Shown in pieces: positions 35,225 to 44,605 of a stretch of 64,000 bases of DNA. The notes below the pieces were generated by a model, which saw only the letters and a program-made list of their open reading frames with translations, searched no databases and had not been told where the DNA came from. Position numbers and translations under genes: made by a program. The stretch's first letter is position 1. Every line of letters starts with the position of its first letter. The DNA comes from Clostridium zeae (GTDB taxonomy: Bacteria > Bacillota > Clostridia > Clostridiales > Clostridiaceae), in NCBI RefSeq assembly GCF_017312485.1, contig NZ_BMBA01000001.1:310001-374000 (forward strand), given 5' to 3'.

Positions 35225-35371
35225 TTAAGCTCCAATGCTTGGTACAGTAGTAACATCACAACTGTTATCATTATCTTCATATCTCATTTGTGTCATCAAT
35301 ATGTTATTAATAGAATTCTTTTGTGCTTCAGTAATTGTTCCACTTTGAACAAAACTATATAGAGGAACCAC
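35225..35371 (-). pseudogene. 3' remnant of a gene, or an unrecognised small protein
   Basis: An open frame from GTG at 35371 encodes 48 aa, including SFVQSGTITEAQKNSINNIL and ending TTVPSIGA. It continues upstream to about 35440 without a start codon or ribosome binding site. The GTITEAQ...INNIL pattern resembles short helix-turn units found near the C terminus of secreted clostridial proteins. It is followed by a proper terminator. Most likely the tail of a deleted gene. Confidence 0.4.
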
Positions 35372-35478
35372 TAATTTAAGAACACGGAAACTAAAAATTC
35401 TTAAAAACTTCTTAACTTTTCTATAAAACAGCCCATTTTTTTCTTATTCAGTGTATATTCACTTTGAGAGGTGATTTT

Positions 35479-36075
35479 ATGGATTTTAATAATATTGAAG
35501 AATTAGTAGTACTTTGTAAATCGGGAGATGAACGGTCAAAAGAAGTTATAGCAGCTGAGTTTACCCCTTATATAATCAATTTATCCAAAAAGTGTTATGT
35601 TGGTTTCTATGATTTTGAAGATATAAAAAATGAATGTTACTTTACTCTTTTTAAATGTATAAAGCTATATGATACTAGTAAACATAGGTTTGTAGCTTAT
35701 GCTACAAATGCCCTAAGAAATTCTGTAAATTTACTTATAAGAAGTTCACTTAATAAAAGACCTAAAGATGGAACTCAAACTATTAGTTTTGACTCAAATA
35801 TCGACGAACAGTCTGTATTAGACGACATGAATTTAGAGGATCTTATTTGTAATAAATTAATTTTAGCTTCTCTTCATATTCAAATAAAAAAACTGAGTTT
35901 AGAAGAACAAGAATTAATTGATTACGTATACTTTAAAGGCTACACCTTTAGGAAATTCGCTGAGCTTAAAAATATATCTTACTATAAGATCATAGGCATG
36001 AAAGATAGGATACTTGATAAACTTAAAGCTTCAACTAGAAAAACTCCTTCAACTTGCAACAAATTGTTAAATTAA
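35479..36075 (+). CDS. Small sigma-70 family RNA polymerase sigma factor
   Basis: 198 aa, ATG at 35479 with AGAGGTGATTTT upstream. Residues 25-90 look like region 2: FYDFEDIKNECYFTLFKCIKLYD and FVAYATNALRNSVNLLIR. Residues 135-185 look like region 4, a helix-turn-helix: KKLSLEEQELIDYVYFKGYTFRKFAELKNISYYKI (in part). There is no region 3. No anti-sigma gene lies beside it, so control must be elsewhere. It could be a sporulation- or toxin-type alternative sigma factor; the regulon is unknown. Confidence 0.75.
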   Translation: MDFNNIEELVVLCKSGDERSKEVIAAEFTPYIINLSKKCYVGFYDFEDIKNECYFTLFKCIKLYDTSKHRFVAYATNALRNSVNLLIRSSLNKRPKDGTQTISFDSNIDEQSVLDDMNLEDLICNKLILASLHIQIKKLSLEEQELIDYVYFKGYTFRKFAELKNISYYKIIGMKDRILDKLKASTRKTPSTCNKLLN

Positions 36076-36128
36076 CTAATTAAGTGGATTATTATAATAA
36101 GTAGTCAGAGTTTTATTATCTTCTCTGA

Positions 36129-36551
36129 CTACTCAATAAATCCTTTTTTTCGCTTTTCTTCTGGATTATTAAACAATGCCATTGCTGTTCTCATCTTCTT
36201 AAAATTAGATTTCTCGTAAAAACCTTCTTTTCCTGGAGCTGCATATAAAATATAATTGCAATTTGGAATAGTATCTGTTATTTTCTTTAAAAGCTCTTTC
36301 CCTACCCCTTTACCCTGATACTCAGGCAAAATTGCTAGATCATATATTGCCGCTTGATATACTCCATCCGAAATTGCTCGTCCAAACCCAATTAAATTTC
36401 CATCTTCAAAAGCAAAAACAGTTATATAACTATTGTTAAACGCTTTTTTATGTACTTCTGGATCTGAGTATGACATTCCAGCAGCACTTAATATCTTTGG
36501 TACAACTTCCCAATCTATATTACAACAATTATTTTTATATATTATTTCCAT
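36129..36551 (-). CDS. GNAT family N-acetyltransferase
   Basis: 140 aa, ATG start with AAAGGAG. Acetyl-CoA loop in LAILPEYQGKGVGKELL. C-terminal APGKEGFYEKSNFKKM. It is a close relative of the acetyltransferase at 37465 (shared KEGFYEKS.F and start region), so the two probably arose by duplication with a NUDIX gene now between them. Substrate unknown. Confidence 0.88.
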   Translation of the reverse strand: MEIIYKNNCCNIDWEVVPKILSAAGMSYSDPEVHKKAFNNSYITVFAFEDGNLIGFGRAISDGVYQAAIYDLAILPEYQGKGVGKELLKKITDTIPNCNYILYAAPGKEGFYEKSNFKKMRTAMALFNNPEEKRKKGFIE

Positions 36552-36594
36552 AGTTATTACTCCTTTTTAAACTTTTTATTTTCATTTTTTAGTT

Positions 36595-37119
36595 TTATCT
36601 AAGTCCATAATATGCTTGTAATGCCTTTAAGGCTTTAGTTTCTCTATATACCCAAGGATTTATATCATTACCTTTTTCAAGTATTGCTTCATTTATAGAA
36701 ATAGCCTCATCTAATTCAATTAGTATTGGCGAAAAACCTAGATCTTTCTCATAATCATCTAATTGTTGATTTACCTTCTCCTCTTCAATTTCACATAGAT
36801 AATAATGTGAAATCATCTCAAAAATAGTGTTTTCTTCGTATTTGTCTAAGTTCCTTTGTACAATTTGTCCGATTTTTTCATTTACCATTCTCACTATATA
36901 TCCAGTTTCTTCGCTAACTTCCCTTTTTAAAGTATCTTCATGAGTTTCATCTTTATTAGCTCCTCCACCTGGAAATTTATAATCACCTTTGTTAGTATGC
37001 ACTAATAGAATCCTATTTTCACATAAAATAACAGCTCTAATCGCTTGTCTATTAATTATTTTTATTAATGCTATATCAAAATCCTCAATTCCAATATTAT
37101 ATTCAAAAAGCATATTCAT
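36595..37119 (-). CDS. NUDIX hydrolase
   Basis: 174 aa, ATG overlapping the previous stop as ATGA, with AAAGGAT upstream. NUDIX box matches G-x5-E-x7-RE-x2-EE-x-G closely: GGGANKDETHEDTLKREVSEETGY at residues 50-73. The C-terminal half continues as a helix-rich tail (YRETKALKALQAYYG). Hydrolyses some nucleoside diphosphate linked to another moiety; the substrate cannot be told. Translationally coupled to the small membrane protein upstream. Confidence 0.9.
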   Translation of the reverse strand: MNMLFEYNIGIEDFDIALIKIINRQAIRAVILCENRILLVHTNKGDYKFPGGGANKDETHEDTLKREVSEETGYIVRMVNEKIGQIVQRNLDKYEENTIFEMISHYYLCEIEEEKVNQQLDDYEKDLGFSPILIELDEAISINEAILEKGNDINPWVYRETKALKALQAYYGLR

Positions 37120-37424
37120 TTTATCCTTTTTATTATTTCTTTGTATTTATTACTAATTATTATTTCAACAACTCTATTTATTAATACTAGTACTGTACTT
37201 ATTAAGCCTACATTTTCTCCACTTAAAATATTAAATAAAGACATTAACCCTAGAATTATAAAAAGAATTCCTGATGATACATCAGCTAATGTCTGATATT
37301 TTATGTAGCTCTTATAAGCATTATCATCATACCTACGTATACTCTTATCTTTGCTAAAAATTGATATTGCGATAATTAACATACCAAAAACTATTATTAT
37401 AATACTAATTAAAATCTTAATCAT
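37116..37424 (-). CDS. Small membrane protein
   Basis: 102 aa, ATG start. Three hydrophobic helices at about 2-22, 45-65 and 70-90 separated by a charged loop (KDKSIRRYDDNAYKSYIKYQ). Its stop overlaps the start of the NUDIX gene, so they are expressed together. Resembles DUF3784-like clostridial membrane proteins, without certainty. Confidence 0.6.
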   Translation of the reverse strand: MIKILISIIIIVFGMLIIAISIFSKDKSIRRYDDNAYKSYIKYQTLADVSSGILFIILGLMSLFNILSGENVGLISTVLVLINRVVEIIISNKYKEIIKRIK

Positions 37425-37464
37425 TTAATATCTCCTAAAATGTTAAACACTAATTATGAAATAA

Positions 37465-37887
37465 TTACTCATTATATATAAACAAGGACATCCCCGCTCC
37501 ACAATCACTATTAGGTCTTTTCTCAAATCCAGACTTTTCATAGAAACCTTCTTTTCCATATGCACTCATTAACTCTATACATACTTTCCAACCCTTTGGA
37601 GTTTTATCTTTTATAAAGCTTATTATATCATCAACAATTAATTTACCTATCCCCATACCTTGATAACTAGGAGAAACCACTAAATCTTTTATAAAATATG
37701 ACATACTACTATCTCCAAAAAGCCTCCCCATTGCTATTATTTTATCTTCATCAATTACGCAAACATTGTATAAGGAATTTTTTATTGCTGAATCAACTTG
37801 CTCTATGGATGGGTGTCCCCATCCAACTGCTTCTACCAAATCAATGAATGCTTCTGGTGTCAATATTCCTCTTTTTATTTCTATCAT
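37465..37887 (-). CDS. GNAT family N-acetyltransferase
   Basis: 140 aa, ATG start with AAGGGGATT. Core LVVSPSYQGMGIGKLIV and C-terminal AYGKEGFYEKSGFEKRPNSDCGAGMSLF. Same subfamily as the gene at 36129. First gene of a possible four-gene leftward run. Substrate unknown. Confidence 0.88.
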   Translation of the reverse strand: MIEIKRGILTPEAFIDLVEAVGWGHPSIEQVDSAIKNSLYNVCVIDEDKIIAMGRLFGDSSMSYFIKDLVVSPSYQGMGIGKLIVDDIISFIKDKTPKGWKVCIELMSAYGKEGFYEKSGFEKRPNSDCGAGMSLFIYNE

Positions 37888-38045
37888 ATTTAATCCCCTT
37901 TAATAACTTTATTTTACAGCATTTTTAATATTATTGTAATCCAATATATCCTTTAATCAGCTATAATTATATAAAGATATAATAGAGAGCTTTATTCTAA
38001 GTTTTTCATAAAAATACAATGGAAATATTAAATTAGAGGTGCATT

Positions 38046-38390
38046 ATGAAAAAAAGCAAAAAAATCTTGATATTTACATTATGTTTTATATGTTTTTTAC
38101 TTTCCGTACACGAAATAACTTTTTTAATAGATCATTCTGAAATAAAAAATGGTAATAATCCTGTGTTTATATTTAAGAAAGAAGTTTATAAGGATGGCGG
38201 AACAACAATTTACTATGGCTTCGGATACCAAATAATATCGTGGAATACAGTTAGTTCGGAAAATGTAGATGGTGTAGAGAAGGACGGAACCTTGAAAGGA
38301 ATAGAGACTCATAGATTCCCATTTTATAATAGTGTAACAAAAGGTGGAAAACCATTAATAAAATTAGAATTTGCTGAGGGAGTTTTTTAA
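38046..38390 (+). CDS. Small exported protein of unknown function
   Basis: 114 aa, ATG start, AGAGGTGCATT site. N-terminal Lys-rich segment and a hydrophobic signal or anchor at residues 8-24. The rest (YKDGGTTIYYGFGYQIISWNTV, GVEKDGTLKGIE) is beta-rich and extracytoplasmic; it matches short clostridial orphans with a GGTTIY.GFGY.V core. The stop codon lies inside its own terminator hairpin. Confidence 0.6.
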   Translation: MKKSKKILIFTLCFICFLLSVHEITFLIDHSEIKNGNNPVFIFKKEVYKDGGTTIYYGFGYQIISWNTVSSENVDGVEKDGTLKGIETHRFPFYNSVTKGGKPLIKLEFAEGVF

Positions 38391-38402
38391 AAACTCCCTT
38401 TT
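38377..38402 (+). terminator. Terminator overlapping the stop codon
   Basis: AGGGAGTTTTT / AAAAACTCCCT perfect stem with TTTTAC after it. The TAA at 38388-38390 forms the loop. Confidence 0.8.
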
Positions 38403-38409
38403 ACTATAT

Positions 38410-39489
38410 CTATTTTATACCTAATAAAAATCTTGTTAATCTAAATCTTTTAATTATCTCATAAGTAATCAAACAAATCATAAAAGTTAGTAAAATTATT
38501 AAAATATATTGTAAGAAAAAAATATTTACCCATTTTAAAATAAAATAGCCTATAACAACAAGATAAGTTTGATGCATTACATATATAGGAAAAGCTGCTT
38601 TTGAAAAGTATGAAAGAAAACCTGAATTAAAATTAAGATATCTTTTGCCATAACCTATCCATGTCAACAAAGAAATCCATATTGTAAAATAATATATTAA
38701 TGAAAATATAATACCTAACAAACTAAATCCTTCTAACCATCCTATTGTATATATCTCAATCAACATTGTTATTGAACCTATGATTGTTACGATTAGATAA
38801 TATAATCTATACTTTTCTATCATCTCGCATATTTTCTCATCCAAAGTAAGAATAAAACCTGCCATAAAAATCAATCCATATACAAATATATTCTTTCCAC
38901 CAATACTAGGAAGAATAGACATTATTGTAATAGCTAGACCCACTATAGTTATTTTTAATGGATGACTGAATAACCTAATCAATTGAATTCTTAATTTATC
39001 AAATTTCGATATCTTCCTCATGATAGGTAAGGTAATAATAGATATTACTAACAAGAAAATTATAAACCATAATGGACCTGGTGTAAAACTTCCAAAATAT
39101 CCACTTAAATCAGAAAAATCACTAAAAAACTTTTTTAAATAATTAAAAAAACTAGTGCTATAGCCGTAATGAAATTTCATGGCAATATAACCTTGAGGTG
39201 GCATCACAATTAGTATTCCCACAAATAGTGGAACAAAAAGCCGTAAAAATCTTTCTTTTATATACTGTTTATTTGTTCTACTAGTCAATGAAAATTTACA
39301 AGACATCCCAGCAAGTAAAAACATTAACGGCATAAACCAAAATGAAAGAAATATCAAATTTGTTGTAAACAAATGAGGCGTACCTTGTACATAATTTGGC
39401 TCGTTTCCGTCAAATATTCTCGCTGTATGGAAAGGAAATAAAAAAAGTATACAAATATTTCTTAACCAATCTATATAATGTTTTCTCAT
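38410..39489 (-). CDS. Acyltransferase 3 family membrane protein
   Basis: 359 aa, ATG start, GGGG site. About ten hydrophobic helices. Helix 1 carries the family pattern YIDWLRNICILFLFPFHTARIF with the conserved His, followed by FWFMPLMFLLAGMS. C-terminal FPIYVMHQTYLVV. Members O-acetylate polysaccharide, peptidoglycan or lipid at the membrane. Monocistronic; the acceptor is unknown. Confidence 0.88.
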   Translation of the reverse strand: MRKHYIDWLRNICILFLFPFHTARIFDGNEPNYVQGTPHLFTTNLIFLSFWFMPLMFLLAGMSCKFSLTSRTNKQYIKERFLRLFVPLFVGILIVMPPQGYIAMKFHYGYSTSFFNYLKKFFSDFSDLSGYFGSFTPGPLWFIIFLLVISIITLPIMRKISKFDKLRIQLIRLFSHPLKITIVGLAITIMSILPSIGGKNIFVYGLIFMAGFILTLDEKICEMIEKYRLYYLIVTIIGSITMLIEIYTIGWLEGFSLLGIIFSLIYYFTIWISLLTWIGYGKRYLNFNSGFLSYFSKAAFPIYVMHQTYLVVIGYFILKWVNIFFLQYILIILLTFMICLITYEIIKRFRLTRFLLGIK

Positions 39490-39715
39490 TACATCCCCCT
39501 TAAACTTTAAACAAAGTTAAAGTACCATAATGAAATTATGTGGTTATCCATTCGATACTTTAATAATCTTACAACATTCTTTAACATAGCCAAAATTTAA
39601 AATTAAGCTTACGTGATTTACTGTTTTATTCTATATATTTTTTCACCTTTCGTCCAAACCCTATTATATCCAAAAAATCATTGAATTTCCATAAAATAAT
39701 TCTACTAAAATAACT

Positions 39716-40687
39716 CTAAATTGATTTTGCTGCTTTTTGTTTTTCAGCAATTTCTTTCAACGCTTCAAAAAAAAGATCTGGCTGATCTAACATTGTCATA
39801 TGCCCAGCATTTGGTATTAAATAGTACTTTTTAACGGGAGCTTTTATTTTATTAAAATATTCTTCAGCTTCACTATAAGGAGTTTGCCAATCATTTCCAC
39901 CCATTATATAAAAGACTGGTATCTTATATTCATTTGATTGTAATTTCAAATTAAAATTCACTAAGAATTCTACTAATTTCTCATTTGATTTAAAGGCTTT
40001 CATCAATGCAAGAATATCAGAAAATTTAAAAATAGGACTCTTAAAAGCAATAAGTGATATTGATAAATCCATACTTGCAGCTAACTTGTACTTTTCTTGG
40101 AGCTTTCTCAATTTCAAACACTTTTTCAACCACTCTTCACTATATTTTTCATCTGGATATTCACCTATAGCATCAAGTTTTTTTTGTGATCTAATATCTT
40201 TTTTTTGAAGAATTAATTCCTTTACCTTTTCATAGCCAACTCTCTCATTATCTAACATTGAGACAACTTGACCAACACCGATATAATAAGAAACTTCTTC
40301 TGGGTATTTTTTTATAAAAGTACTTCCTAAAACACTGCCCCATGAATGTCCAAGCAAGACTATTTTATCTTTATTATATTTTTTCTTTAAATATTGAACT
40401 ATATCATATAAGTCTTTTAGTACTAAATCTATAGTAGGATATTTATGTGGATTTTTAATAAGAGTCTTCCCTGCTCCTCTTTGATCCCAATGGATTACTG
40501 TATATAAATCCTCCCATTTTCCTTGAAATCCTTCAGTGAACAATGATTCTGCACTTCCTGGTCCACCATGTAAATACAACATTACTGGATTATCATAACT
40601 TGTTCCATTATGAAATAAAAACTGCTCTATTCCGTTGATATATACATATTCCTCAACAAAAATCAATTTATTTAGCTTTTTTCTCAT
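39716..40687 (-). CDS. Alpha/beta hydrolase, proline iminopeptidase-like (S33)
   Basis: 323 aa, ATG start, GGGAG site. Oxyanion motif LYLHGGPGSAES near residue 39, WDQRGAGKT, nucleophile elbow GHSWGSVLG near residue 113, and catalytic His in NAGHMTMLD near residue 296. HGGPG plus DQRGAG is the S33 prolyl aminopeptidase pattern, but similar proteins hydrolyse other amides or esters. Cytoplasmic, no signal peptide. Confidence 0.85.
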   Translation of the reverse strand: MRKKLNKLIFVEEYVYINGIEQFLFHNGTSYDNPVMLYLHGGPGSAESLFTEGFQGKWEDLYTVIHWDQRGAGKTLIKNPHKYPTIDLVLKDLYDIVQYLKKKYNKDKIVLLGHSWGSVLGSTFIKKYPEEVSYYIGVGQVVSMLDNERVGYEKVKELILQKKDIRSQKKLDAIGEYPDEKYSEEWLKKCLKLRKLQEKYKLAASMDLSISLIAFKSPIFKFSDILALMKAFKSNEKLVEFLVNFNLKLQSNEYKIPVFYIMGGNDWQTPYSEAEEYFNKIKAPVKKYYLIPNAGHMTMLDQPDLFFEALKEIAEKQKAAKSI

Positions 40688-41054
40688 AATATTAATTCTC
40701 CCTTTTTCGATTACTTTATATTTCTATATGTATTAAAAGTTAAATTATTCTTAAATATTTACTTTTCTTTTTTATTTTAGTATCCTAATGAGATAATATC
40801 TGTATACAGACAATGGATATTATTAACCTATAATAGATTTATGTAAAATTGTTTCTTTATAGATTATAATTACGTATGTAATATATACCACTTCCATGCT
40901 TTAAAAATATATCAACATCATTTTCACTATTTATTAGTATTCAACTGCATTAATATATTGAATTGGTAAGTTTTTAACTATAGATATAGTTTTAGCATGT
41001 AAAATTATGTTCTGCTGAACCGTTTTACAATAATATAAAAGGTAAGGTGATTTT
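40688..41054. promoter_or_regulatory. Divergent intergenic region
   Basis: No gene. Holds an inverted repeat TAATATC...GATATTA at 40793-40821. A rightward promoter candidate lies about 70 bp before the methyltransferase: TTGAAT, 17 bp, TAGATA. Confidence 0.45.
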
Positions 41055-41900
41055 ATGAATAATGAAGCTTTAGATATTATTCTTGGTTGCATGGCAACAA
41101 GCGTTAACATGCCACATATGCAAAGAATTCAGACTAAGCATAGAGTTAAATTGGCTGAATTCTGGGATATAAAGAAAGGTTCAAAAGTATTAGAGATAGG
41201 CTGCGGTCAAGGTGATACAACTGCGATTTTAGCATATATGGTTGGTCAAGATGGTTTTGTTCAAGGAATTGATATCGCGTCACCAAGCTATGGTGCTCCA
41301 ATAACAGTTGGTGATTCAGTTGATTATCTTAAAAACTCCACATTAGGTAAACAGATTAAAATAGACTTGGAGGTTGACGTACTATCTCCTACAGTTAAAT
41401 TTGAAGAAGGAGCCTTTGACACAATTATTCTTTCTCATTGTAGTTGGTACTTGAAATCATCAGAAGAACTTTTGGCCATATTAAAAAAGGTAAGAAAATG
41501 GGGAAAGAAACTTTGTTTTGCTGAGTGGGATACAAACCTATATATTAAAGATCAATATCCTCACTTATTGGCAGTCCTTATACAATCTCAATATGAATGT
41601 TTCAAAGAAAATAGTATTTCCAATGTTCGTACTTTATTTACATCAAAGGATATCAAAGAAATTGTTATAGCCTCAGGCTGGAATATTACTAACGAGCATA
41701 TTATTCATTCTCCTACACTTCATGATGGTAAGTGGGAAATTGATATGGTTTTGCATAACTATTCAGTAGAATTAGAAAACCTAAAAGCTACCTCCACCAA
41801 ATTAGCTAATTTGATTAAGTCTGAAATAGACTTATTAAAATATTATATCAAACATAATAATATTGAGCCACTATCTACTTTTGCATTAATTGCAGAATAG
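41055..41900 (+). CDS. Class I SAM-dependent methyltransferase
   Basis: 281 aa, ATG start, AAGGTGA site. SAM-binding motif I VLEIGCGQGDTTAIL near residue 44, motif II-like QGIDIASPSYG, and a post-motif FDTIILSHCSWYLKS. The N-terminal 30 residues include HMQRIQTKHRVKLAEFW. Followed by a strong terminator. The substrate cannot be inferred. Confidence 0.85.
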   Translation: MNNEALDIILGCMATSVNMPHMQRIQTKHRVKLAEFWDIKKGSKVLEIGCGQGDTTAILAYMVGQDGFVQGIDIASPSYGAPITVGDSVDYLKNSTLGKQIKIDLEVDVLSPTVKFEEGAFDTIILSHCSWYLKSSEELLAILKKVRKWGKKLCFAEWDTNLYIKDQYPHLLAVLIQSQYECFKENSISNVRTLFTSKDIKEIVIASGWNITNEHIIHSPTLHDGKWEIDMVLHNYSVELENLKATSTKLANLIKSEIDLLKYYIKHNNIEPLSTFALIAE

Positions 41901-41970
41901 TTTCCAAGGATTTTCGAAAATATTTATATTTTGACCTTTATTCATGTTTTCATTATAAAATTGTATGTCT

Positions 41971-42010
41971 AAAAAAATTGCTACAAAGATATTTCTCTGT
42001 AGCAATTTTT
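41971..42010. terminator. Bidirectional terminator between convergent genes
   Basis: AAAATTGCTACA / TGTAGCAATTTT perfect 12-bp stem with A-run before and T-run after. Confidence 0.9.
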
Positions 42011-42023
42011 AGTTCTGCATATA

Positions 42024-42965
42024 CTACTTTACACGTGCCTTCAATTCTTCGTATAAGTCGTTTGTTTTTATTTTATTTTCCTCATTATAAATTATATATG
42101 AGTCTCGAAGCTTTATCATTATATAAGGTGAGCTCTTTTTAAATATAAATATTTTTCCAGTCCCATAAGAATTAACGTCAAATTTACCTCTTGCATAGAT
42201 AGATGTTAAAGCTCCATTAATTTTATTTACTATTGGCACCTCATCAATTAATTTAACGTCTTGTATTTCTGATGTACTAAATGCAGTGCTATAATCTAAG
42301 TCACTAACTTTTATTTTATCACCATCTATGTATATTGATGGAGTATAAAAATCAGTTAAAAGTAAATAAACTGATAAGCCCATTACAATAGTTATAACAG
42401 CAGCTAATGTGCTGAATGTAAAAATTTTGCCTTTTTTAATGCCTAAATTAACAGTATGCCCCATTCCTATTCTCTTTGAAACTATAAGTGAATTATCTTT
42501 AGGATTATAATAGTTAATACCATTTGGCCAAAATTCATCATCACAGGTGAGTTTTTTATTACTTTTATCATTGCTTTCAAGCTTAGTTTCTATCCAATTA
42601 TTTTCACTTTTCAATACTCTCATTTTCTTGTTTGCTAAATAGACAATCCTTCTTGAGTATATAAATAATAACGCTATCCACACAAAGAAATATATAATTT
42701 CTAAGGAAGGATATCCTGCAAAATCAATTTTGAGCAGTAATTCTGGTACAAAAAGCAGTCCAAATACTAAAGCTAAGGTATTAATATTTTTGTTATATAA
42801 TAATTCTATTTTTTCTACTTGTTCATCATTTAACTTATCCTTAGGTAAGGTTACTCCAAGGATAATATTCTCCTCTGCTTTTAGTGCCGTTTTTAATGAA
42901 TATAAGCTTAAAATAATAAATAATATTTGAAGAAATAATATAACTATGAAAAACGTATTATTCAT
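42024..42965 (-). CDS. DUF5808-type membrane protein with PH-like C-terminal domain
   Basis: 313 aa, ATG start, GGAGGT site. Helices at 4-24, 60-80 and 84-102. A conserved soluble stretch DDEFWPNGINYYNPKDNSLIV (in part) near residue 140 and KRIGMGHTVNLG match DUF5808. A fourth helix lies at about 180-205, then a beta-rich domain (KIKVSDLDYSTAFSTSEIQDV) resembling a bacterial PH domain. Comparable to SdpI/DUF1648-neighbour proteins in Firmicutes. Function unknown. Confidence 0.68.
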   Translation of the reverse strand: MNNTFFIVILFLQILFIILSLYSLKTALKAEENIILGVTLPKDKLNDEQVEKIELLYNKNINTLALVFGLLFVPELLLKIDFAGYPSLEIIYFFVWIALLFIYSRRIVYLANKKMRVLKSENNWIETKLESNDKSNKKLTCDDEFWPNGINYYNPKDNSLIVSKRIGMGHTVNLGIKKGKIFTFSTLAAVITIVMGLSVYLLLTDFYTPSIYIDGDKIKVSDLDYSTAFSTSEIQDVKLIDEVPIVNKINGALTSIYARGKFDVNSYGTGKIFIFKKSSPYIMIKLRDSYIIYNEENKIKTNDLYEELKARVK

Positions 42966-43150
42966 GTTTTACCTCCTGAAACCCGCACCTTCACTATATT
43001 ACAGCCTTAATGAAGGTTATAAATCAAAAGTGGATTTTTAAAAAATATTTATTCCAACATCGCTATAGATATTAATATTTACCAATTTAACTAAAATTAT
43101 TTAAGTTTTACTGGTTAATTTTATTATTTTGATTTCAACTTTAAATCATA

Positions 43151-43693
43151 TTAAAATGAACCATTTAATATTAACTTACCATCTTTGTCATAATAATCAT
43201 AGGTGGCTACAAGGTCACCTGTTGGGATTGAATCTTCAACTTTGCAATAATCAAGTATGTTTCGTGCATTTGAAAACTTAATTCTATATTTTTTGTCCAC
43301 AGTATTTACAATAACATATTTTATTGAAGGATTTTCAACTTTTCCATAGTATATGAGATACTTACCATCACTTGCTTGAAAAACCTGTGCTCGTGCACTT
43401 CCAAAGAAACTATTTATACTTGTAACTTTATATCTATTAAATAATTTATCTCCTAACTGTAATAAAAATAGCTTATTATTAACTTCAACTAATGTATATT
43501 TTTCTTTCCCAAGATTTATAGACTGTAGTATAAAAACATCTTCGATACTAGCACTTTTATTTATTAAATTTCGTACCCCTTTTTTAGCCAACTTTTCATT
43601 ATCAAAATTTACTGTTATTGAAAAATAGTAAATTAAAATTAATATAGCTGCAATGGGTAGAAAAAATAAGTACTTTTTCCTTGGTTTTCTCAT
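43151..43693 (-). CDS. Orphan membrane-anchored protein
   Basis: 180 aa. The ATG at 43693 is preceded by TAGGTGGTAAT and gives an Arg/Lys-rich start; the longer frame to 43738 has no site. A signal anchor at residues 8-26 is followed by a beta-rich extracytoplasmic domain (KYTLVEVNNKLFLLQLGDKLF, DYYDKDGKLILNGSF). Unknown family. Confidence 0.6.
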   Translation of the reverse strand: MRKPRKKYLFFLPIAAILILIYYFSITVNFDNEKLAKKGVRNLINKSASIEDVFILQSINLGKEKYTLVEVNNKLFLLQLGDKLFNRYKVTSINSFFGSARAQVFQASDGKYLIYYGKVENPSIKYVIVNTVDKKYRIKFSNARNILDYCKVEDSIPTGDLVATYDYYDKDGKLILNGSF

Positions 43694-43812
43694 ATTACCA
43701 CCTACTATCATTCTTTTATCTGAAAATAAAATATCCAATTTTCATAAAATATATTCAATCAATTTAAAGATCTATTTTTAAAACTATACAGAATTCTGAA
43801 AATAGGAATAAA

Positions 43813-43853
43813 TATAGAAGCAGGAGGACAATTCATGTCTTCCTGCTTCTATA
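43813..43853 (-). terminator. Terminator of the NUDIX gene
   Basis: TATAGAAGCAGGA / TCCTGCTTCTATA stem, extended inward by GACA/TGTC, with TATTTATTCC following on minus. Confidence 0.75.
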
Positions 43854-43865
43854 TTTATAAATTCA

Positions 43866-44438
43866 CTATATTTTACTGTTCATTTTTTTAGCTGTAGCAA
43901 TTAACTTATTATATAAATAAACATCATTAGCATCAAAATATTCACTTGTAAATTTATCTATAGTAAACCAATCAACTGCACTATTTTCATCCTCTTTAAC
44001 TATAAGAGTTTCAGTTTCATCAGCAATCAATATATAGGATATTGAAAGATGTAAATGTGCACTTACATACTTTCCATTTTTATAATGACCATAAACTGGT
44101 AAGATATCAAGAGAAGCTATTTCACCTTTTAATTCAGCAACATTAGAAATTCCGGTTTCCTCTTTAGCCTCCTTAATCGCTACATGAAGAAGATCACCAT
44201 CTCCATCTGCATGACCTCCAGTCCACGCCCATGTATTTCTTATATTATGATGAATCATAAGAGCTTTATCTAAACTCTTATTCATTATAAAACCCGAACT
44301 TGTAATATGCGCAAATTCATTATCTCTAATTAAAATATTGTGGGGGTACTGCTTTATATATTCAAGAATTACTCTTTTGTCTTCTTCTTCTTGTTCATTT
44401 TTAGGAATATATCTATTAATTTGCTCTATAAAATCCAT
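43866..44438 (-). CDS. NUDIX hydrolase (atypical NUDIX box)
   Basis: 190 aa. The ATG at 44438 sits eight bases after GGAGG. The NUDIX region reads GGHADGDGDLLHVAIKEAKEETG at about residues 69-91. The KEAKEETG half of the box is intact, but the usual upstream Glu (G-x5-E) is Gly, a variant seen in a subgroup with a GGHADGD signature. C-terminal DWFTIDKFTSEYFD is typical of NUDIX. Substrate unknown. Confidence 0.85.
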   Translation of the reverse strand: MDFIEQINRYIPKNEQEEEDKRVILEYIKQYPHNILIRDNEFAHITSSGFIMNKSLDKALMIHHNIRNTWAWTGGHADGDGDLLHVAIKEAKEETGISNVAELKGEIASLDILPVYGHYKNGKYVSAHLHLSISYILIADETETLIVKEDENSAVDWFTIDKFTSEYFDANDVYLYNKLIATAKKMNSKI

Positions 44439-44605
44439 ATCTACTGCCTCCATCAAATACGTTCAATATTTATATACCAATTATATACATGAAAGCTTCA
44501 TTTTTCAAATATTTATAAATAACCATTAATATGCTTTTCCTTTAATCCATAGTCGTAATTCTCTATATGACTTTTTGTGTAAAATATTATAGTAATACAG
44601 ACATT

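Noticed and set aside
40881-40915. ATACCACTTCCATGCTTTAAAAATA, resembling the left end of the dispersed repeat
   Set aside because: Only about 12 bases match and the rest does not align.
43866-44438. NUDIX gene as inactive because the first Glu of the box is Gly
   Set aside because: The catalytic KEAKEETG part is intact and the GGHADGD variant occurs in a recognised subgroup, so inactivity is not supported.
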